DNA of 43,186 bases from an uncultured Bacilli bacterium (GCA_910588025.1 CAJUQG010000007.1:1-43186), one strand, 5' to 3'; counted from the stretch's first letter, positions 9,006-17,852 are shown. Made by a program: numbers and translations. The notes: generated from the letters alone by a model not told the origin.

Positions 9006-9671
9006 CTAATTTGTAATATCTCCACCCATATCAAAGGAAACCTTATTACTACTAGTAACTGGTTTTATTTTCATATGAGATAATAAAAAATCTTTATTTC
9101 GTGCTAAAATTTCTCGAATCTCACGATAAAATTGATTAGAATAAGTAACCGTATCACTAGCAACACCATATGCTTCTAATCCCATTTGCTTAGCAATATA
9201 TAATGCTCGATATAAATGATAACGTTGTGAAACAATCACAAGTTTTTTCGTATCAAAAACTTCTTTTGCTCGAACAATACTATCATAGGTAGAAATACCA
9301 GCATGATCAAGAAAAATATGAGTAGAAGGAACTTCACGATTTACAGCATAATCTTTCATTACTTTTACTTCATTATAATCATCTCTCCGATGATCGCCAC
9401 TCATAATCATATTAGGAGCTATTTGATGTTCATAAAGTAAAATTCCTGTTTTTAAACGATCTTCTAACATTGCACTAGGTGTTTGATTGGGCCGTACTTG
9501 ACAACCTAAAACCAAAATAACTTCAATATCAGAAATATCTTCTATTTCTTCTAAGGTAACAATTTGTTCTTTCGTTTCATGAATCACATAAAAATTAATT
9601 CCCAAAATAGCAAAGAAACCAAACATACAGCAACCGAAAATTAAAAGAAAAAGCCATTTGAGCCATTTCAT
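9006..9671 (-). CDS. SanA/YdcF-like DUF218 membrane protein
   Basis: About 221 residues. One N-terminal membrane helix, then a DUF218 domain with VILVLGCQVRPNQTPSAMLEDRL, MIMSGDHRRDDYNEV, STYDSIVRA and VSQRYHLYRALYIA, the characteristic blocks of SanA (vancomycin permeability) and YdcF proteins, linked to envelope integrity. The start is the internal ATG at 9671, because GGTGG is 4-5 bases before it and a Lys/Trp-rich anchor follows. It lies just after the DUF975 gene and is probably co-transcribed. Confidence 0.85.
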   Translation of the reverse strand: MKWLKWLFLLIFGCCMFGFFAILGINFYVIHETKEQIVTLEEIEDISDIEVILVLGCQVRPNQTPSAMLEDRLKTGILLYEHQIAPNMIMSGDHRRDDYNEVKVMKDYAVNREVPSTHIFLDHAGISTYDSIVRAKEVFDTKKLVIVSQRYHLYRALYIAKQMGLEAYGVASDTVTYSNQFYREIREILARNKDFLLSHMKIKPVTSSNKVSFDMGGDITN

Positions 9672-9697
9672 GTGACCACCTACCATTTTTTATCATA

Positions 9698-11233
9698 TCA
9701 AGAATTATCATTTTTTTCTACTAATTCTGAGGTAATCCCATTCCCGGTATTTGGATGTTTGGAAGAATAAAGAAAGTCACAAATAAGAAAGCAAACGAGA
9801 AAGACACATAAAATTTTAACCAATTTAGAATTCCATTTTCGAAATATATTAACAAGAAATGGGGCTAGAATATAAATAAAAGCAAGTCCCCCTATTCCAA
9901 AAAACAATAATCCTTCCAAGCAAACTCGTCCATGAATATTAAAAAAGTATCCTGTATAATCCCACCACTTTAAATGTTTAAAAGTCTCCAAATAAAGCGC
10001 TGTTCCATATTCAACAATTCCACAAATTAACATTGTTAAAATAAAAGTAATTCCTGGACGATTACGTACCTTTTGAAGTAAAAATAAAATTAATACTCCT
10101 CCACTTCCATAAATAGGAAGCCATGGACCAAATAAAGCACCACGATTAACAAAAGTTCCCTCACTAAAAAGAGTAAGACAAACTTCCCAAATCCAACCCA
10201 TCATCGAAAAAGCAAAGAATAATAAAATATAAGATGACAAAGAATAAGATTGTCTATAATCAAATGTTTGAAAAAACTTACGACTGAAACGACCTTTCAA
10301 AAAAAACTTTTCTTCTGGATACTCTTTTAAATGAGAAACATTGTCTAAATACAAATCAGGAGTAAAAAAAGGAACTGTAACTTCTTTCAAATAAGAATCG
10401 CGAATAGTTTTATAAAATAGAGCAAAACTAGCTTCTATATAAAGATTTGTATAAAATAAATTTACTAAATTTAAAGTAAACATCCCTAAAATACCCCATA
10501 AAAGAAAAGAACAATCAAACAAAAAGGCTTCCCACTTATGTCCCTTCATCATCTTACTAGATAAGGAAAGTACATCACGAACAGAAAGGGTCGGATCCTC
10601 AGCAAGTAAATATGGAACAAATCGATAAGCATAAGCTTTGATAGGTCCACCAATGATAGTAAATATCCATAAGAATTGATACAGATTTTTACAAAACATT
10701 ACCCATGCTACATGAAAATTTCGCCGAACTTTAAAAGGAAATAAAATACGATTAATATGTGTTTTTGGATAATTTTCATTCTCTAAGAAAAAACGACATC
10801 TCCCTACTTCCATAACTTTTGCAATAAAAATCCAATAAAGAATACTAATTAAAGCACCAAGGATAATAATAATACCAGCAACAATTTGATCGTGAAATAA
10901 AAATTGATTGATAGCATTTAAAATACCAAACAAAAAAGATCCAGACCGCGAAACATTATTTACAATATTTCCAAGAAAACCATCTCGTTGTGGCAAAAAA
11001 GTATCACTTTCAGAAACTCCATGAATGAATTCATTTACTATTTCTGAGTTAGTTTTTCCCTCAATAGCATTCATAGGGAAATGTTCTGTAATATTTATAT
11101 TTGTATTATTCCGTAATTGAACTAAAATAGTTCCTCCTGTTAAAAGAGTAACAATAAAACATACCAAAAAACAACGCCAATAATTCCTTCGAATTACTTT
11201 TTTTGCCTTATTTTTACACACTTTTCTCTGCAT
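9698..11233 (-). CDS. Polytopic membrane protein: DUF975-like region fused to PF06541 putative ABC-transporter region
   Basis: 511 residues. The first 300 resemble DUF975 proteins, with several helices and an RDVLSLSSKMMKGHKWEAF block. The last 190 (SSYILLFFAFSMMGWIWEV, FVNRGALFGPWLPIYGSGG, WWDYTGYFFNIHGRVCLEG) match the PF06541 (DUF1113) family. The two halves are normally separate proteins, so this is a fusion. It is cotranscribed with the SanA-like gene (gap 12-26 bases). Transport substrate unknown. Confidence 0.75.
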   Translation of the reverse strand: MQRKVCKNKAKKVIRRNYWRCFLVCFIVTLLTGGTILVQLRNNTNINITEHFPMNAIEGKTNSEIVNEFIHGVSESDTFLPQRDGFLGNIVNNVSRSGSFLFGILNAINQFLFHDQIVAGIIIILGALISILYWIFIAKVMEVGRCRFFLENENYPKTHINRILFPFKVRRNFHVAWVMFCKNLYQFLWIFTIIGGPIKAYAYRFVPYLLAEDPTLSVRDVLSLSSKMMKGHKWEAFLFDCSFLLWGILGMFTLNLVNLFYTNLYIEASFALFYKTIRDSYLKEVTVPFFTPDLYLDNVSHLKEYPEEKFFLKGRFSRKFFQTFDYRQSYSLSSYILLFFAFSMMGWIWEVCLTLFSEGTFVNRGALFGPWLPIYGSGGVLILFLLQKVRNRPGITFILTMLICGIVEYGTALYLETFKHLKWWDYTGYFFNIHGRVCLEGLLFFGIGGLAFIYILAPFLVNIFRKWNSKLVKILCVFLVCFLICDFLYSSKHPNTGNGITSELVEKNDNS

Positions 11234-11451
11234 ATAGCATTCCCCACTAAATCAAATTTATCATATCAAAAGTTACAATTTATGACAAGATAATTACTCC
11301 AAAATTACAAAAGTGTAAGGATTAAAATTAATAATAAAAAAAGTTTATAATTTTTTTATCATAAACTCTATTTGTAAATAATTACAAATTAATTGCCATA
11401 TAATTAATCCTTTGTACAAAATCCATAAGGCACTTCTATATAATAACTTTT

Positions 11452-12249
11452 TTACGATTCTTCACTTTCTAACAGTTTTCTCAATCTTGCTTGACGAATT
11501 TCATATTCTATATTTAAATTTTCTTTCATTTGTTCTGCTTTCTGTGCCGCAATGATACGATAATGATCTTCAATATGTTTAACATTTTTTGCAATAAAAT
11601 CTATCTTTGCTTTCTCTAATTCATCTCTAGAAATATGTTTCGTTTTTTTCTCTAACTTATGTGAAATTAATCCATCAATAAAATCTTTAATATAAGAAAA
11701 TTTTTCCCATTTTACACATTGCTCTAACGAATGATTTTCAACATCTGCTCTATAAAATAAAATTTGACCACCAAATGTTTTGGTACTACTTAAAATAATA
11801 GCTTTTCCTGTTTTTATTAGTGAATCAATTTCATCCTCAGAATAAAATTTAGATTTATATTCTTCTATCACAATTATTCTTAAACGAGTTCTAATGTCAG
11901 TTTCTTCTTTATCAAAAACAAGCTGTTTTGTTTCTTTTTTATCATAATAAGTATCTTGATAAACATAATTTATTCCTTCAAAAGTTTTAATTAAACTAGC
12001 CAAAACAACTCCTATATCCCTAGCATCGAATGATGAATAATCAGCTAACATTTGGCAATATGAATCCATTCTATCATTATTTTTTCTTAATTCTTGATAT
12101 TTAGATTTACTTAATTCTAAATATTTTTGTCGGATTCTAACACTTGCTTCTTCTAATTCAATTTGTTCTTGAACTTTAAGCTTTTGAAATTCATTTAAAC
12201 TTTGATTTCTAATTATATTTAATTGTTCTAATTCTTCATAAAATTTCAT
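11452..12249 (-). CDS. Unrecognised cytoplasmic protein with coiled-coil ends
   Basis: 265 residues, no signal or membrane segment. Residues 1-65 and 215-265 are charged helices likely to coil; the middle part (about 70-200) is mixed. I do not recognise a family. AGGAGCAAG precedes the ATG. It is the last intact gene before array 1 and lies outside the outermost att site, so it is probably chromosomal. The 11234-11451 gap holds only AT-rich DNA with a small hairpin at 11370-11389. Confidence 0.7.
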   Translation of the reverse strand: MKFYEELEQLNIIRNQSLNEFQKLKVQEQIELEEASVRIRQKYLELSKSKYQELRKNNDRMDSYCQMLADYSSFDARDIGVVLASLIKTFEGINYVYQDTYYDKKETKQLVFDKEETDIRTRLRIIVIEEYKSKFYSEDEIDSLIKTGKAIILSSTKTFGGQILFYRADVENHSLEQCVKWEKFSYIKDFIDGLISHKLEKKTKHISRDELEKAKIDFIAKNVKHIEDHYRIIAAQKAEQMKENLNIEYEIRQARLRKLLESEES

Positions 12250-12483
12250 ATTCTTGCTCCTAATTATTCATATTATAACATACATTTTATTACTCAAAAA
12301 TAATTTTAGTTTTTATTAAAATATTTATAACATTAGAAGTTATTAATCAAATGTCCATTTATAAACTCAATTTTTAAGTTTCCATACTAACCTTCATTTT
12401 TATTTTCCTTCTAACGTCACAGGGAAATTTCAGATTTTCTATAATCTGTTATATAAAAATTCATAAGCCTTTAAACAATTAAA

Positions 12484-12515
12484 AAAGCTCATAATATCAA
12501 ATACTATGAACTTTA
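12484..12515 (-). terminator. Terminator beyond att A, probably the displaced tRNA-Leu terminator
   Basis: Ten-base stem AAAGTTCATA/TATGAGCTTT-type with one wobble on the minus strand, followed by a T6 tract (12481-12486). It is the first terminator past the outermost att core. In the ancestral chromosome it would have stood about 60 bases after tRNA-Leu(CAA) and has been pushed 16 kb away by insertions. That reading is an inference. Confidence 0.55.
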
Positions 12516-12536
12516 TATGTAAGTAAACCGCGAAAG

Positions 12537-12586
12537 TGCGACTTTTAATATAAATGATGCCTTAAAAAAGGACGTTTAACAACTCC
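12537..12586 (-). other. att site A, outer end of array 1 (degenerate)
   Basis: On the minus strand GTTGTTAAACGTCC, a short AT stretch, then the core CATCA (12555-12559; other sites have CACCA) and AAAGTCGCACTTTC. The tail half matches att B, C and G. The other half has little similarity to element starts, fitting original chromosome. Confidence 0.65.
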
Positions 12587-12591
12587 AAGAA

Positions 12592-12627
12592 CAAAATAAA
12601 TAGTTAGTAATAAATTTAACCAACTAT
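12592..12627 (-). terminator. Terminator in the tail of element 4
   Basis: Nine-base stem ATAGTTGGT/ACTAACTAT (one G-T pair), 10-base loop, then TTATTTT on the minus strand. The same structure with changed but still paired bases is found at the tail of element 2 (19252-19289). Confidence 0.75.
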
Positions 12628-12808
12628 ACCATATTGATAAAACTTTTTACCGAATTCAGTTATCCCAACATCATTTTTTGATGGATTAAATGACATACTA
12701 TTTGTAATAGGGTTTCGAGAGTACCCATTTATATTATAAGCCAAACCTAATGCTATCAACCTACTAGAGCTACCAAAACCATCTTGCATATCCTTTAATT
12801 GGCAATCT
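12616..12808 (-). pseudogene. C-terminal scrap of an unrecognised gene
   Basis: Open frame with no start, reading QLKDMQDGFGSSSRLIALG, then SRNPITNSMSFNPSKNDVG and ITEFGKKFYQYGIVG before a TAA. The motif-like order suggests a true C-terminus. Family not recognised. The stop lies in the terminator stem. Confidence 0.4.
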
Positions 12809-12852
12809 GTTCATATAATAATTTTAAATTTAATCTATCAAACAACAAAAAG

Positions 12853-12999
12853 TTATCCAAAATTAAAACTATCTTTAAAGAAGTAATGATCTTGTCCTGC
12901 TTTAATAAAAACGATAACATCATAACCTTTGATAATTCCATGTTCAATTACAATGTTGTTCATTTCACTTTGGACTATCTTATCATAATCTTTCTTCAT
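12853..12999 (-). pseudogene. N-terminal scrap, 48 codons, possibly of an alpha/beta hydrolase
   Basis: A good GGAGG site precedes ATG AAG AAA GAT; the product starts MKKDYDKIVQSEMNN and contains IEHGIIKGYDVIVFIKAGQD, then runs into unrelated sequence and a stop. The last block reminds me of the N-terminus of small alpha/beta hydrolases of Bacillota, but this is weak. Together with the scrap at 12616 it looks like the result of a deletion. Confidence 0.4.
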
Positions 13000-13028
13000 G
13001 TTCCTCCATTTTTTTATAAATCACATTT

Positions 13029-13997
13029 TTAATTATTTTCCAATGCTTCCATAATATTTGTTGCTATTCGTTCAATCACAGGAACAACAACACTATTTCC
13101 CGCTTGTTTATATAATTTAGCATCACTCATAGTATTAGGAACTTTGTATGTTTTCGGATAACCTTGCGCATAAAAACACTCAATCGGCATCAGTTTTCTA
13201 ATCCCATTTTTTGTTTTTATTAGTGGAACATTATGTCCACCTTCACCCATATTAGCAGTAAGCGTAGGTATTAAATTACTTTGATTTTTTCTAACATATT
13301 TTCTTCGCCATTGATATACAGTATTATCATCATCCATAGTCTTAACAAGTTGTTCGTAAATATCTCCTTTGTATTTTCCTTCAGTATAATAATATTTATC
13401 ATCTACAGAATTTTTAAAATCAAAGATACTTTTTATTGTTTTCTTTAAAGGAAGAGGCATTGGCATATTAAATTTTTCAAAATCTTTTTTATTTTTAAAT
13501 GCTACAATATAAATTCTTTCTCTGTTTTGAGGAACATTACCATATTCACAAGCATTTAATACTTGAAATTTTATCTTACCTTTATAACCAGCATCCTCTA
13601 ATTTTTTAATTATTTTAGAAAATGTTTTTCCTTTATCATGACCTACAAGGTTTTTAACATTTTCTAAAAATATCACTCTTGGTTTCCTTACTTTAAAAAT
13701 TCTTTCCATTTCAAAAAATAAATCCCCACTTCGATCATCATTAAAGCCTTTCCTATATCCTGCGACAGAAAAAGATGTACATGGAAATCCTCCAACCATA
13801 ATATCGAATTCCGGTATTTCTTCAATTTTTACATCATGAATATCTCTGCAGTCAACTTTATTTTTAAAATTCATCTCATAAGTTTGAACAGCATATTTAT
13901 CAAATTCATTAGCATAAACTATTTCGCATTTTTTGGTATTTAAAAAACCCAAATCTATTCCTCCGACTCCAGCAAACAAACTACAAATTTTAAACAT
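13029..13997 (-). CDS. C5-cytosine DNA methyltransferase of a type II R-M system (Bsp6I-like, predicted GCNGC)
   Basis: 322 residues. All main C5 motifs: I FAGVGGIDLGF, IV GGFPCTSFSVAG with catalytic Cys73, VI ENVKNL, VIII QNRERIYIV, IX RKLMPIECFYAQGYP, X KQAGNSVVVPVI. It methylates the site cut by the neighbouring endonuclease. Size (322) and partner size (172) are close to those I recall for M.Bsp6I and R.Bsp6I (GCNGC). Strong AGGAGG before the ATG. It lies downstream of the endonuclease (gap 83), with a short palindrome made of two GCNGC sites just before its ribosome site. Cargo of element 4. Confidence 0.93.
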   Translation of the reverse strand: MFKICSLFAGVGGIDLGFLNTKKCEIVYANEFDKYAVQTYEMNFKNKVDCRDIHDVKIEEIPEFDIMVGGFPCTSFSVAGYRKGFNDDRSGDLFFEMERIFKVRKPRVIFLENVKNLVGHDKGKTFSKIIKKLEDAGYKGKIKFQVLNACEYGNVPQNRERIYIVAFKNKKDFEKFNMPMPLPLKKTIKSIFDFKNSVDDKYYYTEGKYKGDIYEQLVKTMDDDNTVYQWRRKYVRKNQSNLIPTLTANMGEGGHNVPLIKTKNGIRKLMPIECFYAQGYPKTYKVPNTMSDAKLYKQAGNSVVVPVIERIATNIMEALENN

Positions 13998-14015
13998 TTT
14001 TACCTCCTAAAATTC

Positions 14016-14029
14016 TGCGGCGTGCCGCA
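14016..14029. repeat. Palindrome of two GCNGC sites before the methyltransferase gene
   Basis: TGCGGC-GT-GCCGCA, notably GC-rich in this AT-rich region, 19 bases before the methyltransferase start. Each arm contains one GCNGC. It could act as a methylation-sensitive control site or a hairpin limiting translation; both are inferences. Confidence 0.6.
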
Positions 14030-14080
14030 ATAGAAAGAGTGCTTTTTAAAGAGTAATAAACACTCTTTCCTTTCATTAAG

Positions 14081-14599
14081 TTATCGTTCAATTTGACCAC
14101 GACGAATATTAAATACAACAGTTGGTTCTAAACCTTTTTTTTCAATAATTGATTTAATGATACTTAAATGTGGTCTTTTTCCTTGTTTTTGATAATCTTC
14201 TACTGTTCCAAATTGTGAGATTTTGATTTTCTTAAATTCAGCAGAATTAACACCTGTATCATATACATAAAGCATATTAGTATCAAGGTTAAATCTTAAA
14301 AATACTAAATCATCAAATTCGCAAACAGGACCAAAACTACTTAAATCATAATCGTAATTACTAGTAGCTTTAAATTCAATCTTTTTTCCATCTCTGGACT
14401 GAGCATCACCGCCTGAACTTTTATTCCATAAAAGATCTAGACAATAACATCCCATAGGTTCGCTTATAGCATCTAGCATATTTATTCCTCTAGAAACAAG
14501 ACTCTTAACATAAGTATTCAAATCTTTCCATTTAAAGTACGCATCACAAGTTTCTTGAATTCTAGGTTCATCAATATTAACTAAATAATTACCTTTCAT
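14081..14599 (-). CDS. Type II restriction endonuclease, Bsp6I-like (predicted GCNGC)
   Basis: 172 residues. A PD-(D/E)XK-type centre is visible: GGDAQSRDGKKIEFKAT gives Asp65, Glu75 and Lys77. The length matches R.Bsp6I as I recall it, and the gene is paired with a C5 methyltransferase. Specificity GCNGC is inferred from this resemblance and from the GCNGC palindrome between the genes. The ribosome site before the ATG is weak, which would keep nuclease levels low. A TATAAT about 35 bases upstream of the start may be the promoter. Confidence 0.75.
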   Translation of the reverse strand: MKGNYLVNIDEPRIQETCDAYFKWKDLNTYVKSLVSRGINMLDAISEPMGCYCLDLLWNKSSGGDAQSRDGKKIEFKATSNYDYDLSSFGPVCEFDDLVFLRFNLDTNMLYVYDTGVNSAEFKKIKISQFGTVEDYQKQGKRPHLSIIKSIIEKKGLEPTVVFNIRRGQIER

Positions 14600-14799
14600 T
14601 CATACTACCACAAGTGTTATTACTCACAAATACATTATACTACAATTTTTATAATATTAAAAGAATTTGATTTATATTTTAAGGGAAACGTTTATTTTCA
14701 TTGCGAAGTGTTGAAAATAAATAAAAATATGCTTTTCATAAAATCTGCATATTTTTTAAATACTTAATAAATTAAAGTTTTTAAACACTTGCACATGCT

Positions 14800-14841
14800 C
14801 ATTGATTATGTCAATGTACAAGTGTATTTACTAAATTGACA
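14800..14841 (-). repeat. Conserved inverted-repeat module (element 4 copy)
   Basis: TGTCAAT (14809-14815) and ATTGACA (14835-14841) are separated by 19 bases containing TTTAGTAAATACACTTG on the minus strand. A second, overlapping pair is CATTG/CAATG. It stands 38 bases after the relaxase remnant and upstream of the endonuclease gene. The rest of 14600-14878 holds a promoter-like TATAAT and a hairpin near 14728-14757. Confidence 0.7.
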
Positions 14842-14878
14842 CCATTTAGTTTTTCGGACTACGATTTTAAAAATAATC

Positions 14879-15497
14879 TTAGTCCTTTTCTTCAGTATAA
14901 TTTGTTAATTCTAGTTCTTTTGATGTATCTTTAACAATATCATTTATATCAGATTCACTATATAAACAATTATCATAACATTCTTTTAATTGCTCACTAA
15001 TTAAGTCTTTTTCTTTATAATAATATCTTCTTAAATATACCTTTAAGTAATTGAAGTAAATTAGAAATAAAACTTTTTAACGAGTTATATTTGGTATTTA
15101 CTTCTTCAAGTTCTTTCTTTAAATATTTTATTCCGTTATCTTTTTCATTATTAACTACCAAGAATGCTTTGAAGTATCTAATTTCTTTTTCTAATTCTTT
15201 ATAAATCCCTTCACTTTTAGCAACCCTATTAACGACATCATTTGCCTGTTTTAAATATTCCATTAGTTCTAAATAAGTATCATAATCAAATATTATTTTC
15301 TTATTTAGGATACCTTTGGTTTTACTCTCCATTTTATTAATAAGTGTTCTATATTTTCTGTTAAGTTCCCATTTGTTATTATCTAAATCTTTATTAAAAA
15401 TTCTGGTTACTTGTTTTAATTGTCTTGGACTAAGATTTTTTACACATGTATTTTTTTGTCCTCTTTCTAGTTTAAACCCGTTTTTATTTAACCGATT
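14879..15497 (-). pseudogene. MobV-type relaxase remnant (C-terminal part, frameshifted)
   Basis: An open frame without start begins GYCNRLNKNGFKLERGQK, resembling the ...LERG... region of plasmid Mob/Pre relaxases, continues into a coiled coil (TYLELMEYLKQANDVVNRV), and stops at 15015. Shifting frame there continues the protein (YYYKEKDLISEQLKECYDN) to an acidic end at 14879. The metal-binding N-terminal domain is gone. An ATG at 15332 is internal, not a true start. Confidence 0.6.
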
Positions 15498-15547
15498 ACA
15501 ATAACCTCAAAGTACGCCTTATTTTGTACGCCTAGTTTTAAATTAAA

Positions 15548-15809
15548 TTATTTAGTTTCTTTCAAATACCTTTCTAAATCTTTTAACTTAATACTTTTGA
15601 AATAACCATTTATAAATAATTCTTCAAATAGTAAATAATCATTTCCATTAACTGATAAGATATGAGGTTTAACATAGGCAATATTTGTTCCTTTGATATT
15701 TTTTACACAACCACTTGTTAGTGTTGAACTTACAGTTGCAAATCTACATATCATATCAATTTTTTTGTAACTCATTACTAATTTTTAATTCTTTTACTTC
15801 TACTTTCAT
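15548..15809 (-). pseudogene. Att-adjacent CxxC-family protein, diverged and frameshifted copy
   Basis: From the ATG at 15809 (GGAAGTG upstream) the frame reads MKVEVKELKISNELQK and stops after an A7 run. One more base would join it to KKIDMICRF, which continues to 15548 and aligns with the family seen at 18871, 28126 and 31215 (shared NGxxxNI, TNxxYxxPH, IKDLExF patterns). It lacks the CDFC pair (ICRFAT). It may be expressed only as a fragment from the ATG at 15775. Confidence 0.6.
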
Positions 15810-15886
15810 AAAAAACGATTCACTTCCATTCTCAAATAACAAAAAAACTAGACGATACTTCTAGTTAATACTTATTACGCTTGAAT

Positions 15887-15945
15887 AAAAAGTTCGAGTT
15901 TCCTATCAATCTGGTGTCCTAAAGAAGGACGTTCAACAACTTTTT
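15887..15945 (-). other. att site B (element 3 / element 4 junction)
   Basis: Near-complete symmetric site on the minus strand: AAAAAGTT (15938-15945), 21 bases, core CACCA (15912-15916), 17 bases, AACTTTTT (15887-15894). Left half is the GTTGTTGAACGTCC tail type; right half is the GATTGATAGGAAACTCG type, shared with att F. Confidence 0.8.
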
Positions 15946-15969
15946 GCAAATATAATTTCATATATTAGA

Positions 15970-16824
15970 TCATTTTTTATAAAGTGACAAAAATAATTTT
16001 TTTTCTTTAGGATCATCTTTTATACATCTTTTGATAAAATCATCAATAGCTACACCAAGACATAGATTTCTATAAAAAAACACTTTTAAGACATCTAAAC
16101 TATAGATAAAACCATTTTTATCTCTTTCCTTCATAATAAATTGAACAATTTGTCTATATTTGAATGGATCGATATTACTCTTCTTTGAAAAAAGTAACAT
16201 ATCGATTAGTTCGTTAATTTTATTGTAATTCCATCTCCTTAATAAATTTTGTTTTTCTTCTAGTGGCAACGAGTCAGTTAGAATTTTAACCTTGCTGTAA
16301 TCACCTTCCATTATTATTCTATTAAGTTTTTCTACTATTGAAGAATCAGGTATATTCACCCGAAATATTATTTTGTCTAATTCATCAACTAAATAATTAC
16401 CTGAATCGATTAAATATATATGTCCATTGTATATAGTATTAGAAAGATTAATATCTCTCAATATAATAGAATTACTACATAATAAATCCAAATCCTGTTT
16501 TAAAACTTCCAATTCTTCAAAAAAAGCACATGTATTGTCGTATTCTATACTTCTTTCACCTGCAATAAATGGCATTTTATACCCAATTAATTCATGATTT
16601 CCATTCCATAAAGTACCTGTTGGAAGCAATATTCTTTGTGTTAAGATATTTTTTAATGTACTTAGTTCTTCTAAAGACAAATGGGATAATTGATAATCCT
16701 TTTTATATATTTTTATTACTGAGTCTAGATATTTATATACTATAAATTCTGAGCCTCGGTCTGACAAAAATTCAATTTTATTGATGTCTAATGGTGAACC
16801 ATCTTCATTAAATATTTGTTCCAT
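15970..16824 (-). CDS. Protein-kinase-like protein (mobile-element cargo)
   Basis: 284 residues. A degenerate glycine loop (SDRGSEFIVYK) precedes VIKIYK with probable Lys38. A hinge-like LIGYKMPFI follows, then the catalytic loop ILRDINLSNTIY (Asp124, Asn129) and LIDSGNYLV (Asp140, DSG in place of DFG). The essential Lys-Asp-Asn-Asp set is present, so activity is plausible. The C-terminal 130 residues are helical and unassigned. Substrate unknown; kinases of this small type occur as defence or stress cargo. The conserved inverted repeat lies in its leader, 17 bases before the ATG. The RBS is weak (GAGGCG). Confidence 0.75.
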   Translation of the reverse strand: MEQIFNEDGSPLDINKIEFLSDRGSEFIVYKYLDSVIKIYKKDYQLSHLSLEELSTLKNILTQRILLPTGTLWNGNHELIGYKMPFIAGERSIEYDNTCAFFEELEVLKQDLDLLCSNSIILRDINLSNTIYNGHIYLIDSGNYLVDELDKIIFRVNIPDSSIVEKLNRIIMEGDYSKVKILTDSLPLEEKQNLLRRWNYNKINELIDMLLFSKKSNIDPFKYRQIVQFIMKERDKNGFIYSLDVLKVFFYRNLCLGVAIDDFIKRCIKDDPKEKKLFLSLYKK

Positions 16825-16840
16825 ATGCTTCGCCTCGCTA

Positions 16841-16881
16841 ATTGTTCATGTCAACTTGCAAGTATGTTTTCTAAATTGACA
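16841..16881 (-). repeat. Conserved inverted-repeat module (element 3 copy)
   Basis: TGTCAAY (16849-16855) with ATTGACA (16875-16881), 19 bases apart, and TTTAGAAAACATACTTG between. It is the most diverged copy and sits directly before the kinase-like gene, so it is transcribed as part of the leader if the promoter is upstream. Confidence 0.65.
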
Positions 16882-16949
16882 TAATTCAATTTAAATTATT
16901 TTAAAACTAATTTTTATGTAAATTACTAATATCTGTTTTCAATTGTTTG

Positions 16950-17852
16950 TCATTTTATTTTAGGTTTACGTTCCAAATAATACCCCTCTTCTACATTTCT
17001 AAATATTGGAGTTGTAACTGGATAGATATTATTTAGACCTAAATCCTCTTTCGTTATGGGAAGATTTCTAATTGGATTTTGTTGATTAATGTTATAAAGA
17101 TAATGAATAAGTATTCCATTGGGATTTAAAATTTTCATATAACTTGTTATAAATTTTTTAAACTCTTTAAGTCCAAATTCTGGTTTTGAATAGGTAAAAT
17201 AATCAGCAATATTTGATAAAAGAATAATGTCATATGTTGATGTTAATTCTTCTGAAAAAGTTAAAGCATCTGTAAAAGTAATATTAACGTTTGCATCATT
17301 TACGGATTTTTGAAGTGCTTTATAAGTATCTTCACTTACCAAATAATTATTACGAGAGAACTCTATTTCACTTGCTGTATAGTAAAGTGATTCAAAATTT
17401 ACCATAGGGTTATTTTTAGAGAATTCAATCATTTTTCTATAGTATTCGTATACTTCCTCTGGAAGATGAAGTTTTACTTCTTCAAGAATATCTAAATGAT
17501 TAGAAAAATCATTACATGCTGATGTAAAAATTACATTGGTTCTTTTAAAGTCTTGAAATGAAAAAGTATTCAACATTGCTTTACGTAGATAATAAACAAA
17601 ATAAGTTAATTTATTTGAGTCAAATGCATCAATTTCATAAACACCACTAGCAATAAGATTAAAAACTTGATCTCCACCAGATAAAATGGTTAAAGCCCTA
17701 TTTTTTAAAAATTCATGTGCTTCCAAGTAATCTTTAATACTTTCTGATGTTACAAAATAAACACTATCATAATCTTTAAAACCATGAAAGGAATGTACAC
17801 CATAAATTATGTCCATACTTGCCCTTAATGCTTTTTCTAAATCTATATTCAT
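16950..17852 (-). CDS. DUF3419-like/SAM-dependent transferase-like protein (element 3 cargo)
   Basis: 300 residues. ILSGGDQVFNLIASGVYEIDAFDSN resembles the nucleotide-binding start of DUF3419 (BtaA-type aminocarboxypropyl transferases) and class I methyltransferases. A later DIILLSNIADYFTYSKPEFG and MKILNPNGILIHYL correspond to the motif IV-V area of a methyltransferase fold. Substrate not predictable. Good GGGGG ribosome site. It precedes the kinase-like gene, with 125 bases between including the conserved repeat. Confidence 0.6.
   Translation of the reverse strand: MNIDLEKALRASMDIIYGVHSFHGFKDYDSVYFVTSESIKDYLEAHEFLKNRALTILSGGDQVFNLIASGVYEIDAFDSNKLTYFVYYLRKAMLNTFSFQDFKRTNVIFTSACNDFSNHLDILEEVKLHLPEEVYEYYRKMIEFSKNNPMVNFESLYYTASEIEFSRNNYLVSEDTYKALQKSVNDANVNITFTDALTFSEELTSTYDIILLSNIADYFTYSKPEFGLKEFKKFITSYMKILNPNGILIHYLYNINQQNPIRNLPITKEDLGLNNIYPVTTPIFRNVEEGYYLERKPKIK

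Larger units (their letters stand above)
12559..15912 (-). mobile_element. Array 1, element 4 (restriction-modification cargo; machinery decayed)
   Basis: Unit between att B and att A. In transcription order: a frameshifted CxxC-family gene, a broken MobV-type relaxase, the conserved inverted repeat, a Bsp6I-like endonuclease and its methyltransferase, two gene scraps, a terminator and the att tail. No recombinase remnant is visible. Confidence 0.7.

Noticed and set aside
12799..13032. Plus-strand reading frame of 77 codons
   Set aside because: No ribosome site; it lies opposite the minus-strand gene scrap that has one.
15887..15945. Truncated tRNA gene at the att tails
   Set aside because: Only the CACCA end and a vague T-arm likeness are present; no D or anticodon arm.
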